Shown: in pieces, positions 16,381 to 24,714 of the stretch
Position numbering within the stretch: the first letter of the stretch is position 1
Layout of the letters: the number at the start of each line of letters is the position of its first letter
Source of the DNA: JBLNDG01 sp050261415
GTDB taxonomy: Bacteria > Bacillota > Clostridia > Lutisporales > Lutisporaceae
Assembly: GCA_050261415.1 (NCBI GenBank)
Contig: JBLNDG010000206.1
Span: 1 to 27,292 of the forward strand
Direction of reading: 5' to 3'
Length of the DNA: 27,292 nucleotides
The notes under the pieces: model-generated
What the model was told of the DNA's origin: nothing
Databases searched by the model: none
What the model saw: only the letters and a program-made list of their open reading frames with translations
Program-made: the position numbers and the translations under genes

Positions 16381-16689
16381 TCAAATCTTCAGGCCGATGG
16401 ACTGTTTGATATAGTTCGTTATATAATCACTTGGACGCCTCTCCCCATGTCTATCCGGTATAATGGTCACAATCGGTTTGTTTCTGTCGAGCCTAATATC
16501 CTTAATTTCTTCAGATACTCTCTCAGCCAGCAGCTCTGTGATTAGGAGTATCCCTATCTCCTTGTTACCTAAAGCTTTATCTAGTGCCTCCAGAACCTCC
16601 TGCCTTTCATGGGCCAATACGCCCTGTATCCCGGCAAGCCGCATTCCCGTTAGTGTATCTACATTATCGCTTATAAGAAAGAATTTCAT
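16381..16689 (-). CDS. atpF: V/A-type ATPase subunit F
   Basis: 102 residues, a single Rossmann-like domain. Hallmarks are the start KFFLISDNVDTLTGMRLAGI, the central GILLITELLAE and PIVTIIPDRHG. It binds the central stalk with subunit D (called NtpG in Enterococcus hirae). GGGAGG lies ahead of the ATG, 11 bases after subunit K. Here it precedes E rather than following C as in the E. hirae order. Confidence 0.92.
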   Translation of the reverse strand: MKFFLISDNVDTLTGMRLAGIQGVLAHERQEVLEALDKALGNKEIGILLITELLAERVSEEIKDIRLDRNKPIVTIIPDRHGERRPSDYITNYIKQSIGLKI

Positions 16690-16700
16690 AAATCCTCCCT

Positions 16701-17120
16701 TTATAACTGTCCTAGGATTATTATTGATATGATAAGCCCATATATTGCAATACCTTCAGCCAGGCCTACGAATATAAGGGTTTTACCAAGTATCCGCGGA
16801 TTTTCAGATACTGCTCCAAGTGCGGAAGAACCTACTGCTCCCACAGCGTACCCCGCCCCTATAGTTGCAAGACCTGTTGATATTCCTGCTGCAATAAAGC
16901 CAAGACCTGCATTGGGATTGTTATTTGCAGCGGCATGTACTATGTCCGGTGCCAAAATGAACAGAAACAATGCTATCAAAAACATATAAGAGACTATACT
17001 CATTCTAAGAATATTTCTTACCTTTTTCCCATGTGAATTTCCGTTGGAACGGTACAATACAACTCCCAAACCTATAGTGAATAGTACTATTGCAACGGCT
17101 ATTTCCAATACAATATACAT
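16701..17120 (-). CDS. atpK: V/A-type ATPase proteolipid subunit K (membrane ring)
   Basis: 139 residues, four hydrophobic segments. The first two (about 3-23 and 41-58) look unlike a ring hairpin and may act as a signal or anchor. The last two (about 72-98 and 113-137) form the Gly-rich c-type hairpin, with SENPRILGK in the loop. Glu122, in GLAEGIAIYGL, is the ion-binding carboxylate. The facing helix has no Gln and Glu122 is followed by Gly rather than Ser or Thr. This leans towards H+ rather than Na+, as inference. GAGGAGG precedes the ATG. Confidence 0.92.
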   Translation of the reverse strand: MYIVLEIAVAIVLFTIGLGVVLYRSNGNSHGKKVRNILRMSIVSYMFLIALFLFILAPDIVHAAANNNPNAGLGFIAAGISTGLATIGAGYAVGAVGSSALGAVSENPRILGKTLIFVGLAEGIAIYGLIISIIILGQL

Positions 17121-17156
17121 TTTTTTGCCTCCTCATTTTTATTATGTTGATATTTT

Positions 17157-19145
17157 TTATAGTATATCTTCATTGGCTTTATCGGCATAAGACAGGCTGA
17201 CCGGCCTGTACTCAACACCATATCCGGAGTAATACTTGCTGAACAATTCATAATACTCCAGCCTGAGGCTCTGGATAAATACAATCAAACCTTCCAGTCC
17301 TATTATGATTATATTTCCTATAATCAGGACTATAATACCTCCGACTTCGGAGTTTATCATCTTGGCCATGGTTGCAAAGGCTATATACAAACCTACATGG
17401 TTCAGTGCAAAAGCACCTACCCTGATGAAGGATATAATGTTTGATGTTACTGAAAGCAGCGTCTCTATTATCCCGAATCCTGCTTCTATATAATAATCTG
17501 CAGGCTTCTCTTCGTAAAGCCTGTGCCCTGTAAGCAGCCCGGCTAAAGGCTGCTTGAACACCATTAATAGAAGCAGCGCAGCCATTAGCCCTACAAGCAG
17601 CCCTGTGCTAACGTTTAAAATGCCTGTTGCCTTATCCCATATAGTAAATACAAGAATACCGAAAAATATGAACCCTGCGACTCCTTCCTTACCGAACACC
17701 CCTTCTTCAACATTCTTTGAACTATAATGGTTTATGAAGCTGTAAATGTAACCTATTGTGATTAAAATAATTCCTAGTACAACAGCCCCTAAAAGCATCG
17801 TATTTATATTTGCCATTGGCCTTATAAGAATGGCCGGTATCACATCTTCCGCCCCGAACAAGCTTCCGTACAGTGTCCCGAATATCGCAGAACTTATGCC
17901 CAGGCGTGAGAGTATCCCCCCAAAGCCCCTAATATGAAGCTTGTAATTCGCATATAGTCCTGCGAGAAAAATCACCAGTCCCTGACCTACATCCCCGAAC
18001 ATGGCACCAAAAAGCAACATATAAGATATGGCAAAAAACGGTGTCGGATCCTTCTCTCCGTAGCTCGGTATCCCATACATCGTAACTAATGATTCAAAAG
18101 GCCTGATAAGTATATTGTTCTTGATTTTTGTTGGTGGAGCATGGCCTGCTCGCTGTCCCTCCACATCCTCAGATATAAGCAGTATGCTGTCTCCCAATGC
18201 TTTTTTGAGGGTATTCTGCAAACTATTCAACTCACTGACAGGTGTAAATCCGAACATAAAAAACATATTCTGTCCGAGTGCGGCTTCAGACTTTACAATC
18301 TCAACCTGCTTCTCCAATTCAACCATAACATATGCCCTTTTTATAATTTCCGAATATTCCTCCTTCAGTTCATGAACAGACTTTTTAAGCTCTTCTATTT
18401 GCTGCTTTTCCTCCTCAATGTCACTATTAATTTCCCTTATTATCTCTTCTGCGGTTCCGGTATATCCATCCGGGATTTCCAGTTCCCTATAATTCAAAGA
18501 AACAAATATTCTTTCTGCATCATCTTTAAGATCTTCCGGTGTAAAAGAAGCAATTATTGCATGTTTCTCTACTGCCGCTACCTGAAATATTACAGACGGT
18601 ACATTTTCAATATTCAATTCAAGCTTCTTGAAGTTTTCATTTGAAAGCATAAGGAGCTTGAACTTAATAAATCTAAGCTGCCTGAGTACATCAACTGCAA
18701 GACCTGTATTCCTAAGATAACCTACATTTTCTATGTGCTGCTGCAGCCGTACTATATTGTCTGATCTCTCTTTAATCTTGTCAAATATATGTTTTACCGT
18801 TTCATATGTATTTTTCAGCCGCTCCATCATACCAGCGTAGTTATAGCTTATATCCACACGTCCTAAGTCAATTTCGGCCTTCAGATCAAATAGTTCATGG
18901 AAGGATTTCACCATTTCCCCATCCTTGGAAAAATCCCGCCTGCTGTTGTAAGGTCTTAGGGTTGACATCTCCTGAAGCGCCTGCATATGTTCCTCGGAGG
19001 CTGACAGGTTTAAATAGTTCGAGTTCAGTTCTGAAAGTGCATTGAGGATGTGAGTACTGCCGTTTAATACTACAAGTCTTGAAACCCGGTCAAAATCCTC
19101 CAGTTTTCCTATTACGCTTACTACTTTCATCTTCTCTATTGCCAT
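17157..19145 (-). CDS. atpI: V/A-type ATPase stator membrane subunit I
   Basis: 662 residues from ATG 19145, preferred over a GTG two codons upstream because GGGGGG sits eight bases before the ATG. The N-terminal half (to about residue 370) is a soluble coiled-coil collar that holds the peripheral stalks. The C-terminal half has about seven to eight membrane helices that carry the ion half-channels, beginning near FFAISYMLLFGAMFGDVGQG, a family hallmark. It also includes GFGIIETLLSVTSNIISFIR, where the conserved Arg faces the ring Glu. It works with the K ring as the ion-translocating unit. Confidence 0.95.
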   Translation of the reverse strand: MAIEKMKVVSVIGKLEDFDRVSRLVVLNGSTHILNALSELNSNYLNLSASEEHMQALQEMSTLRPYNSRRDFSKDGEMVKSFHELFDLKAEIDLGRVDISYNYAGMMERLKNTYETVKHIFDKIKERSDNIVRLQQHIENVGYLRNTGLAVDVLRQLRFIKFKLLMLSNENFKKLELNIENVPSVIFQVAAVEKHAIIASFTPEDLKDDAERIFVSLNYRELEIPDGYTGTAEEIIREINSDIEEEKQQIEELKKSVHELKEEYSEIIKRAYVMVELEKQVEIVKSEAALGQNMFFMFGFTPVSELNSLQNTLKKALGDSILLISEDVEGQRAGHAPPTKIKNNILIRPFESLVTMYGIPSYGEKDPTPFFAISYMLLFGAMFGDVGQGLVIFLAGLYANYKLHIRGFGGILSRLGISSAIFGTLYGSLFGAEDVIPAILIRPMANINTMLLGAVVLGIILITIGYIYSFINHYSSKNVEEGVFGKEGVAGFIFFGILVFTIWDKATGILNVSTGLLVGLMAALLLLMVFKQPLAGLLTGHRLYEEKPADYYIEAGFGIIETLLSVTSNIISFIRVGAFALNHVGLYIAFATMAKMINSEVGGIIVLIIGNIIIIGLEGLIVFIQSLRLEYYELFSKYYSGYGVEYRPVSLSYADKANEDIL

Positions 19146-19160
19146 TGTCACATCCCCCCT

Positions 19161-20204
19161 TTAAAGCTTTCTTACCAAATATTTATGAGCCTGTTCCAAG
19201 GGTATCTTGTATCTTATAGTCTCAATAATTGAAATAATATCCCTAACCTCAAACTCAAGAAGCTTTATATATGAAAAAGGACTTATGATGGAAAGGCTGT
19301 AGTTTTTCACCATGGCCTTCAGTTCAAAATAAATATACCTCTCCATTCTTCTTTCCATATATATATCTGTGGTTTCATCTTCCTTGAACATGAAGCCGTA
19401 CCTTGTCTCATGAACAAGCCGGTAGAATTCTTCAAGACTGTTGGTATAGCATAGCTTCTTGATAAAATCATAGTTTAACCTATAACCTATATTTATCGTA
19501 TAGTTCAGAAGCTCCTCAGGCATTAGCTTATAAAACTTTTTACCCCTATATATCCACTGTATATTCAAAAGATCGGCTATTACTCCCTGGGCATGTTCCA
19601 GGATTTCAATATCCCTCTTGGAAAGCTTACTCCATTCTCTTTGCAATATGCTGTAATAAGCCATGTCCAGTGTCATTTCAAACCGGAAAAGGTTTTCTTT
19701 GATATTTTCATCAACCAGGGGAATAAGATACTTGTAAAACTCCGAGCCTTCCAAGGCAAATATGATATCCCTCACATACTTGGCATTGAATATTTTATTC
19801 ACATCTATTTTTGTATATTTGCCAATAAAAGCGCTGTTCTTAAATTCTCCTGTGTCGCTTCCGTTATAAACAGCCCTTGCGATTACTTTCAATTCCTCTA
19901 TTTCATATTTTGCATACAGCGTATAAATAAACGTTTTATAGTCTCCGGTGAAATAATGGATAATCTTGTCTACATTTTTGATCATATTCTGCTTTACCAG
20001 GTTTTCCAGCATGCCTCTGTGAATATTTTTTACATCAACACTGCTGAAGATAGCGGAGTAAGCTGTCTTTTCCTTTAGATATTGTGCAACATCTGCAACA
20101 GACTGCTTCCCTATAAGGTTTTTATAATCCTCATCGTTCAGGAACTCGCCTTCCATTGTCTTTATCTTTGCATTCACTGCAGCAAATCTGGTGACATTAT
20201 CCAT
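19161..20204 (-). CDS. atpC: V/A-type ATPase subunit C (AC39/d-type)
   Basis: 347 residues, nearly all helical. It starts NVTRFAAVNAKIKTMEG, as usual for the family, with a pseudo-threefold repeat of helical bundles. The subunit sits as a funnel between the central stalk and the K ring. An AGAGGT site precedes the ATG, six bases after the subunit H stop. Length is as expected. In many bacterial operons C comes after E; here it precedes I. Confidence 0.88.
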   Translation of the reverse strand: MDNVTRFAAVNAKIKTMEGEFLNDEDYKNLIGKQSVADVAQYLKEKTAYSAIFSSVDVKNIHRGMLENLVKQNMIKNVDKIIHYFTGDYKTFIYTLYAKYEIEELKVIARAVYNGSDTGEFKNSAFIGKYTKIDVNKIFNAKYVRDIIFALEGSEFYKYLIPLVDENIKENLFRFEMTLDMAYYSILQREWSKLSKRDIEILEHAQGVIADLLNIQWIYRGKKFYKLMPEELLNYTINIGYRLNYDFIKKLCYTNSLEEFYRLVHETRYGFMFKEDETTDIYMERRMERYIYFELKAMVKNYSLSIISPFSYIKLLEFEVRDIISIIETIRYKIPLEQAHKYLVRKL

Positions 20205-20209
20205 AAGAA

Positions 20210-20536
20210 TTACCTCTCAACACTAAGCAATTGTTTCCATATTTCCCTGGCAGCATCCTCTTTGAATGAATCGAATGCGTTTTGCAGTTTCTTTAGCTTC
20301 TGAGTGGTAGAGTCGTCAAGCAATCTTGCCTCATTTCGCGCAGCCCCAATAATTTCATCATGCTTCTTCTTTGCTAGTAAAGAAGCTTCCTGCATGATGT
20401 TGTCAAAGCTCCTCAGTCTGTTCCTGTACTGCGTTTCAAGCTCAGCTATTTCCGATTCCCTTTTCTCCTTCAGTTCTACCGCTCTGGAATCCAATTCAAT
20501 AAGCTTCTTTACATATATATCCATTCTTTTTTCCAA
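20210..20536 (-). CDS. atpH: V/A-type ATPase subunit H/G (peripheral stalk)
   Basis: 108 residues, a continuous charged helix (heptad-like Lys/Glu/Leu from about residue 5 to 90) typical of the stalk partner of subunit E. The TTG start is chosen because AAGGTG is five bases upstream; the next ATG (20524) is 17 bases from that site. It is the first gene of the nine-gene operon, about 36 bases downstream of the predicted transcription start. Confidence 0.8.
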   Translation of the reverse strand: MEKRMDIYVKKLIELDSRAVELKEKRESEIAELETQYRNRLRSFDNIMQEASLLAKKKHDEIIGAARNEARLLDDSTTQKLKKLQNAFDSFKEDAAREIWKQLLSVER

Positions 20537-20578
20537 TTTATCACCTTCGAATTATATTTGTTTACATATATTAGAAAG

Positions 20579-20607
20579 ATTATGTAACACTTTAAATTAA
20601 AAGTCAA
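20579..20607 (-). promoter_or_regulatory. Sigma-A promoter of the V-ATPase operon
   Basis: On the minus strand TTGACT (20602-20607) and CATAAT (20579-20584) are separated by exactly 17 bases. Each matches its consensus hexamer at five of six positions. It is placed about 43 bases before the subunit H start codon. Confidence 0.65.
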
Positions 20608-20650
20608 TTTTCAATAATATCTATAATATGTAAGATTATGGGGTAGAAAG

Positions 20651-20674
20651 CATTGCAGTTGAAATACACCCTGC
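20651..20674. repeat. 23-nt dyad element, copy 2
   Basis: A 24-base stretch beginning CATTGCAGTT and ending ACCCTGC, the near twin of 9701-9723 and in the same orientation. Here it lies 44-67 bases upstream of the ATPase -35 box and about 180 bases before the DUF342 gene. It contains the same GCAG/CTGC inverted pair. Confidence 0.4.
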
Positions 20675-20855
20675 ATACTTATTATATGGAACTAATGCAC
20701 ATTTTATCAGTATTTAAAAATGCTGCTTCAAATATTAGAAAATCTGATATAACCCCAGCGCAAAAGGTATGAATCCGTTACTGCTTAAAAATTCTATGCA
20801 TATTGCATTAATTTATGTTAGAATTTAATTATTAGGGCAGATTTGGGGTGATTTT

Positions 20856-22430
20856 GTGGAAATTTACACAAATGAATACTTTACCCTGATTAAAGAAGAT
20901 AGTAATCTTTATATTTCTGTTTATCGCCCCGGTTATGATATGATGGATTTCAACAAATTGTTGCTGGACATGCCCACCATACAGCTTCATAACTTTACTA
21001 ACCTCAAGAATGCTCTTGAAGAACCTTCTGCAATGCGCGTTTATATTGGCAATATAAAGCCAAGAGTTGAGGTTATTTTGCCCTGCGGCGAAATGGAAGC
21101 GAAAATAAAGCTTAACATCACTGCCAAGGAGTTTGCTGAAAACAAGGTAGACATTTCTTCAGAAATAATTATGGCTCTTAATGAAGCAGGGATAACAGAG
21201 GGCATTGAGGATCTTCTGCAAAAGCCAATATCAGTACAAAGGGAAATTACCGCAGCCAGAGGAGTTAAGCCAAAGGATGGGAAAGATGCTGTCATCAGGT
21301 ACTATGAGATTCAGGAAAAAAAGCCTATTGTAAAAGAGGATGGCAGTGTAAACCACTATGAGCTGAATCTTATTGATAATGTCAAGAAGGGTGATTGGTT
21401 GGGAGAAAAAATTCCTCCCACCGAGGGCAAGCCCGGAAAGACGGTAACAGGAAAGGTCCTCCCTGCAAGAAGAGGTCTCGACTTGGGGCTTAAATATGAT
21501 AAAAAAACAATAGAAGAATGTGAAGAAGACGGGAAGGTCGTATTAAGGGCTTTAATTGACGGTGCAGTAAAATTTGAAGGCGACAAAATTAGAATAGACA
21601 ACCATCTCATAATACCTGGGGATGTCGGCTATGAAACAGGAAATATCGTTTTTGACGGATATGTCACTGTTAAGGGCACTATAAAGGACGGATTCTCGGT
21701 AGTGGCTAAGAATGATATATCCATTCAAGGCGACATGGGTCTGGGAGTTATAGATAAAATCATCTCAAAAGAAGGCAGTATCTATGTTAAAGGTGGCATT
21801 TTCGGAAAAAGTGTCTCTGTAATTGAAGCTAAAAAAAGTGTCTTTGTTAAGTATTGCAATGAATGTAAAATTACAGCCGGAGAGGATATTAACGTAGGCT
21901 TCTACGCACTCGACAGCACTCTGAAAGGAAAAAACATAATACTTGACACAAAGTACGGGAAAATAATAGGCGGAAACATAATTGCCGAAATACAAGTAAT
22001 CACAGGAGTCATAGGCAACAAATCAGAAAAAAAGACATATATCAGTGTTTCAGGCTTTGACCGTATCGCTATCAAGAAAGAATTTGAAAAACTTCTGGAG
22101 AAATACAAGGAGATGCTTGTTGAGGTAAATAAGGTTAAACGTCAGATTGAACTATTCGAGAGCAACATACTCGGGTCGGAATACATGAACAACAGTGAGT
22201 ATAACCAATATGTGAGAAAATATGAAAACATACTTGAAGAGATCCGTATGTTGGATGAATATAGAAAGAGGCTGCAGAAGGTTCTTGAAACCAAAGGTGA
22301 AGGGGAAGTAGGAGTATTTAAGGCGGCATATCCTGAAACTTACCTGGAAATCAAGAACATGCAGAAGAGGATAAGTTCTATAGAAAGCGGTTGCTTTTAT
22401 GTAATGGACAGGGAACTTCACCATCAATGA
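20856..22430 (+). CDS. DUF342/FapA-family beta-solenoid protein
   Basis: 524 residues. After an N-terminal domain (about 1-115) comes the FapA core: PPTEGKPGKTVTGKVLPA (about residues 187-204), then GDVGYETGNIVFDGYVTVKG and DGFSVVAKNDISIQGD. These regular hydrophobic repeats, to about residue 400, form a right-handed parallel beta-solenoid. A Lys/Glu coiled coil follows (about 405-495). FapA-type proteins are linked to flagellar assembly or spatial regulation in some bacteria, but most clostridial members are uncharacterised; no flagellar gene is seen here. The GTG start has GGGGTG five bases upstream. The downstream GAF gene starts 12 bases after the stop, with its ribosome binding site overlapping this stop. 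Confidence 0.82.
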   Translation: MEIYTNEYFTLIKEDSNLYISVYRPGYDMMDFNKLLLDMPTIQLHNFTNLKNALEEPSAMRVYIGNIKPRVEVILPCGEMEAKIKLNITAKEFAENKVDISSEIIMALNEAGITEGIEDLLQKPISVQREITAARGVKPKDGKDAVIRYYEIQEKKPIVKEDGSVNHYELNLIDNVKKGDWLGEKIPPTEGKPGKTVTGKVLPARRGLDLGLKYDKKTIEECEEDGKVVLRALIDGAVKFEGDKIRIDNHLIIPGDVGYETGNIVFDGYVTVKGTIKDGFSVVAKNDISIQGDMGLGVIDKIISKEGSIYVKGGIFGKSVSVIEAKKSVFVKYCNECKITAGEDINVGFYALDSTLKGKNIILDTKYGKIIGGNIIAEIQVITGVIGNKSEKKTYISVSGFDRIAIKKEFEKLLEKYKEMLVEVNKVKRQIELFESNILGSEYMNNSEYNQYVRKYENILEEIRMLDEYRKRLQKVLETKGEGEVGVFKAAYPETYLEIKNMQKRISSIESGCFYVMDRELHHQ

Positions 22431-22442
22431 GGAGCTTAAATA

Positions 22443-24257
22443 ATGATAGATAATAAGAATATCAGTAAACTCTATAGATATGAAGCATTGCTTCAGGCAA
22501 TAGACTTCTTCACGCAGAAGTTTAATCTTGAACAGCTTTCCCACTATGCTTTTGAGTTTGCAAACAATATACTCTCTTTGAATTCTTCCGCGCTGTTTCT
22601 TAAAAACGGCGATTTTTATGAGCTTAAAAAATCGAAGAACTATCAAATACAGAGCTATTCAATTCCTGACAGCCACAAGCTAAAGAGAATAGCTACCTTC
22701 CATGGAGATATAATAATTTCCAACTTTGAGAACTTCTTCAGCCCCAATGATATAGGCTGCTTTAACATGAAGTTCGTAATACCTCTGCTTATCCAAAACA
22801 TGATGTACGGTTTCATCATATCCGACGGCAAAGCCTTGGGTGAGTTTGATGAGGATGACCTTATAATTGCCAGGACTCATATGCGGCTCATGAACAATTC
22901 TCTTGAAAACAGCAAGAATTTTTCAGACCTCCAAGAAATAAACAAGCAGCTCGATCAGAAAGTTTTTAACCTGTTTTCTATAAACCAGAGTTCACGAATA
23001 CTGCTATCTGTTCTTGATATGAGCAAGCTCTATTCTCTATCCACAGATATATTCAGTGAGTTAACCTCAAGCAAAATAACAGCCTTTGGGTTATATGACG
23101 AAATAAGGAATAAAATTATCCTTAGAGGTTATAAGAATGTTTTCAGTTCAAAAATGTGTTATAATGAATTCGAATTGGTTGACAAAGTATACCGGGGATA
23201 CCGGATTGTATTCAATTACCGTAATGACAAGGAAAAATTAGAGAAGATATTTGTAAATTATGCGGATTTTGAGGAACTGGAAGCAGAATATATTATTCTT
23301 CTTGTAAAGGACAATATACTGGGGTTTGTTACAATAAGCGCACCTGTCAATGAAAGAAAATATGACCAGTCTCTTTTTGAATTGATAGAATCACTTGCTT
23401 CATCAACCTATATATCTTTCAGGAATGCCATACTTTTTGAAGAAGTTAACAGGCAGAAAATAATAATTGAAAACAAGCTGAACGTTTTAACCAAGCTCAA
23501 TAACCTGATTAAGAACATAAACAGCTGCGGGGACATTGAAGAGCTTTGCAGCCTCACCATAAAAGCTCTCAACATTTCTTTCGGGATAAATAAGGCATTT
23601 ATTGCTCTTTATGACGGAACAAGATATATTATTAAGGACTATGTCGGCTTTAGCCCAAGCAGCTTAGAACTGGAAACAAACGAAAACCTGGCGGCCTTAA
23701 GCACCTCCGGCATGCTTTATAAATATTCAGGGGAATACAGCAGCAATTACCTGCCGGACTGGCTATTGAGAGACGTCAGTGAAACCAACTGTCTGGCGAT
23801 TGCACCCATCTGTACTGATGAAGCTGTGTTAAGTACTGAAAACCAGATGCTTGGTTACATAATAGTGCTTCATACACCTGAAGCCCTTAAAGAGGAAGAG
23901 ATACTGCTCATTGATACCATCTCAAGCAGCATCGCTCCTACAATAAACCATATGAACGCTGTTAATAGGGTCAAAAGGGAGTATGTGGTCAACCAGAGTG
24001 CAATCTTTCTGAAAGAGCTTGCTTCGAAGTTTGCAAACAGAAAGAATTATTCCATAGATTTCAGCATCTATTATAAGAAAATCCCCCAGGCACCCTTTCA
24101 GGATGTTGACCTGGAAATATACAGCAGCTATGAGCATTTCTACTTTGACAACACACTATTTGTTTTAAGTGAAGCAGCAATTGAAGAACCATTGTTTGAC
24201 GGTCTGATAGAAGGGGAAAACGTAGATGAGGTAGTAGCAAATATTAAAAATATATAA
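22443..24257 (+). CDS. Triple-GAF sensor-like protein without an output domain
   Basis: 604 residues, soluble. Three successive GAF-like domains can be traced at about residues 20-150 (FVIPLLIQNMMYGFIISDGK), 190-330 (ILLVKDNILGFVTISAP, YDQSLFELIESLASSTYISF) and 365-495 (AIAPICTDE, MLGYIIVL, EEEILLIDTISSSIAPTI). They are linked by coiled-coil helices near 155-180 and 335-360. The C-terminal 100 residues are unassigned; no kinase, GGDEF, HD or HTH motif is visible. GAGGAG overlapping the upstream stop precedes the ATG, so it is coupled to the DUF342 gene. GAF domains bind small ligands or mediate dimerisation; the ligand is unknown. A scaffold or sensor role beside the DUF342 protein is inference. 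Confidence 0.72.
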   Translation: MIDNKNISKLYRYEALLQAIDFFTQKFNLEQLSHYAFEFANNILSLNSSALFLKNGDFYELKKSKNYQIQSYSIPDSHKLKRIATFHGDIIISNFENFFSPNDIGCFNMKFVIPLLIQNMMYGFIISDGKALGEFDEDDLIIARTHMRLMNNSLENSKNFSDLQEINKQLDQKVFNLFSINQSSRILLSVLDMSKLYSLSTDIFSELTSSKITAFGLYDEIRNKIILRGYKNVFSSKMCYNEFELVDKVYRGYRIVFNYRNDKEKLEKIFVNYADFEELEAEYIILLVKDNILGFVTISAPVNERKYDQSLFELIESLASSTYISFRNAILFEEVNRQKIIIENKLNVLTKLNNLIKNINSCGDIEELCSLTIKALNISFGINKAFIALYDGTRYIIKDYVGFSPSSLELETNENLAALSTSGMLYKYSGEYSSNYLPDWLLRDVSETNCLAIAPICTDEAVLSTENQMLGYIIVLHTPEALKEEEILLIDTISSSIAPTINHMNAVNRVKREYVVNQSAIFLKELASKFANRKNYSIDFSIYYKKIPQAPFQDVDLEIYSSYEHFYFDNTLFVLSEAAIEEPLFDGLIEGENVDEVVANIKNI

Positions 24258-24338
24258 GATAAAAAAGTTCGGGGCTCAAAGGCACGGTTCAAAAGGGAAA
24301 CATGTTGAACCATACCTAAACCGATACGGAAAGCAAAA

Positions 24339-24382
24339 AGAGAAGCATTATCTCAAATGATAGTGTCTCTCTTAATATTTTA
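24339..24382 (+). terminator. Possible terminator of the DUF342-GAF operon
   Basis: The stem is AGAGA (24339-24343) with TCTCT (24366-24370). A two-base bulge separates this from a seven-base-pair upper stem (24346-24352 with 24359-24365) and a six-base loop. It is followed by CTTAATATTTT. It lies 82 bases past the GAF stop; the U tract is broken. Confidence 0.4.
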
Positions 24383-24393
24383 GACATAAATTC

Positions 24394-24429
24394 TAGCTGG
24401 GAGAGCGTCTGAATGGCATTCAAGAGGTG
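24394..24429 (+). pseudogene. tRNA-Ala(GGC)-like fragment
   Basis: The segment GGGAGAGCGTCTGAATGGC followed by ATTCAAGAGGT reads as the D-arm 3' half, anticodon arm (loop ATGGCAT, anticodon GGC) and variable loop of a bacterial tRNA-Ala. It matches the usual gene at nearly all of about 30 positions. The anticodon stem carries one extra base, the D-loop is shortened, and no acceptor stem or T-arm (GGTTCGA) is found on either side. It is therefore a broken copy, in a region full of mobile-element remnants. Confidence 0.55.
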
Positions 24430-24601
24430 CATGTCGGAACGCAAAATGGTAGCAAGGATGAAATGCAACCTGTTTTGTGCGTTTGTACTGTTGCCAATTG
24501 GGGCGAATTGTATTCGGATACCGTTGTAAATTTCTACCCTGCGCCGTGACCATTGTCAAACTTAGTACTCTGCATGTAGATTCTTTTAACAGGATTAGTG
24601 T

Positions 24602-24712
24602 TTTTTTAAATCAATGATGCCAAAAAAAATTCTGCGTAGGCTTTTGTTGTTCGGGAATACTGCCTTTTGTAACCTTTCGGAACCTGTGATGACCTTCAAT
24701 GATATTCGTTGT
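24602..24712 (-). pseudogene. IS256-family transposase gene, degraded 3' fragment
   Basis: On the minus strand one frame reads TTNIIEGHHRFRKVTK and, after a frameshift, another reads KAVFPNNKSLRRIFFGIIDLKK (shown split: KAVFPNNKSL, RRIFFGIIDLKK). Together these match the conserved C-terminal block of IS256/mutator transposases (TTNxIEGxHRQxRKVTKxKxxFPxDxxLLKxLYLA). The rest of the gene is absent: its 5' side abuts a truncated sigma-factor-like gene. This is clear degradation, with at least one frameshift and missing residues. Confidence 0.6.
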
Positions 24713-24714
24713 AT

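Larger units (their letters stand above)
20537..20855. other. Divergent intergenic region between the V-ATPase operon and the DUF342 gene
   Basis: 319 bases without a gene. It holds the V-ATPase promoter (20579-20607), the second copy of the 23-24 nt dyad element (20651-20674), and a possible plus-strand promoter near 20803-20831 (TTGCAT, 17 bases, TAATTA; weak). The remainder is AT-rich and I see no RNA gene in it. Confidence 0.6.
24258..24714. other. Gene-free region with structured and degraded mobile-DNA remnants
   Basis: No intact gene. From left to right: a seven-base-pair hairpin (GGTTCAA at 24286-24292 with TTGAACC at 24305-24311), a terminator-like hairpin at 24339-24382, a tRNA-Ala-like fragment at 24394-24429, an unassigned stretch to about 24600, and an IS256 transposase remnant at 24602-24712. 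Confidence 0.6.

Noticed and set aside
24431..24529. A 32-codon plus-strand frame starting MSERKMVARMK with an AGAGGTG-like sequence before it
   Set aside because: The apparent ribosome binding site is part of the tRNA-like fragment, the product resembles nothing, and the region is degraded.
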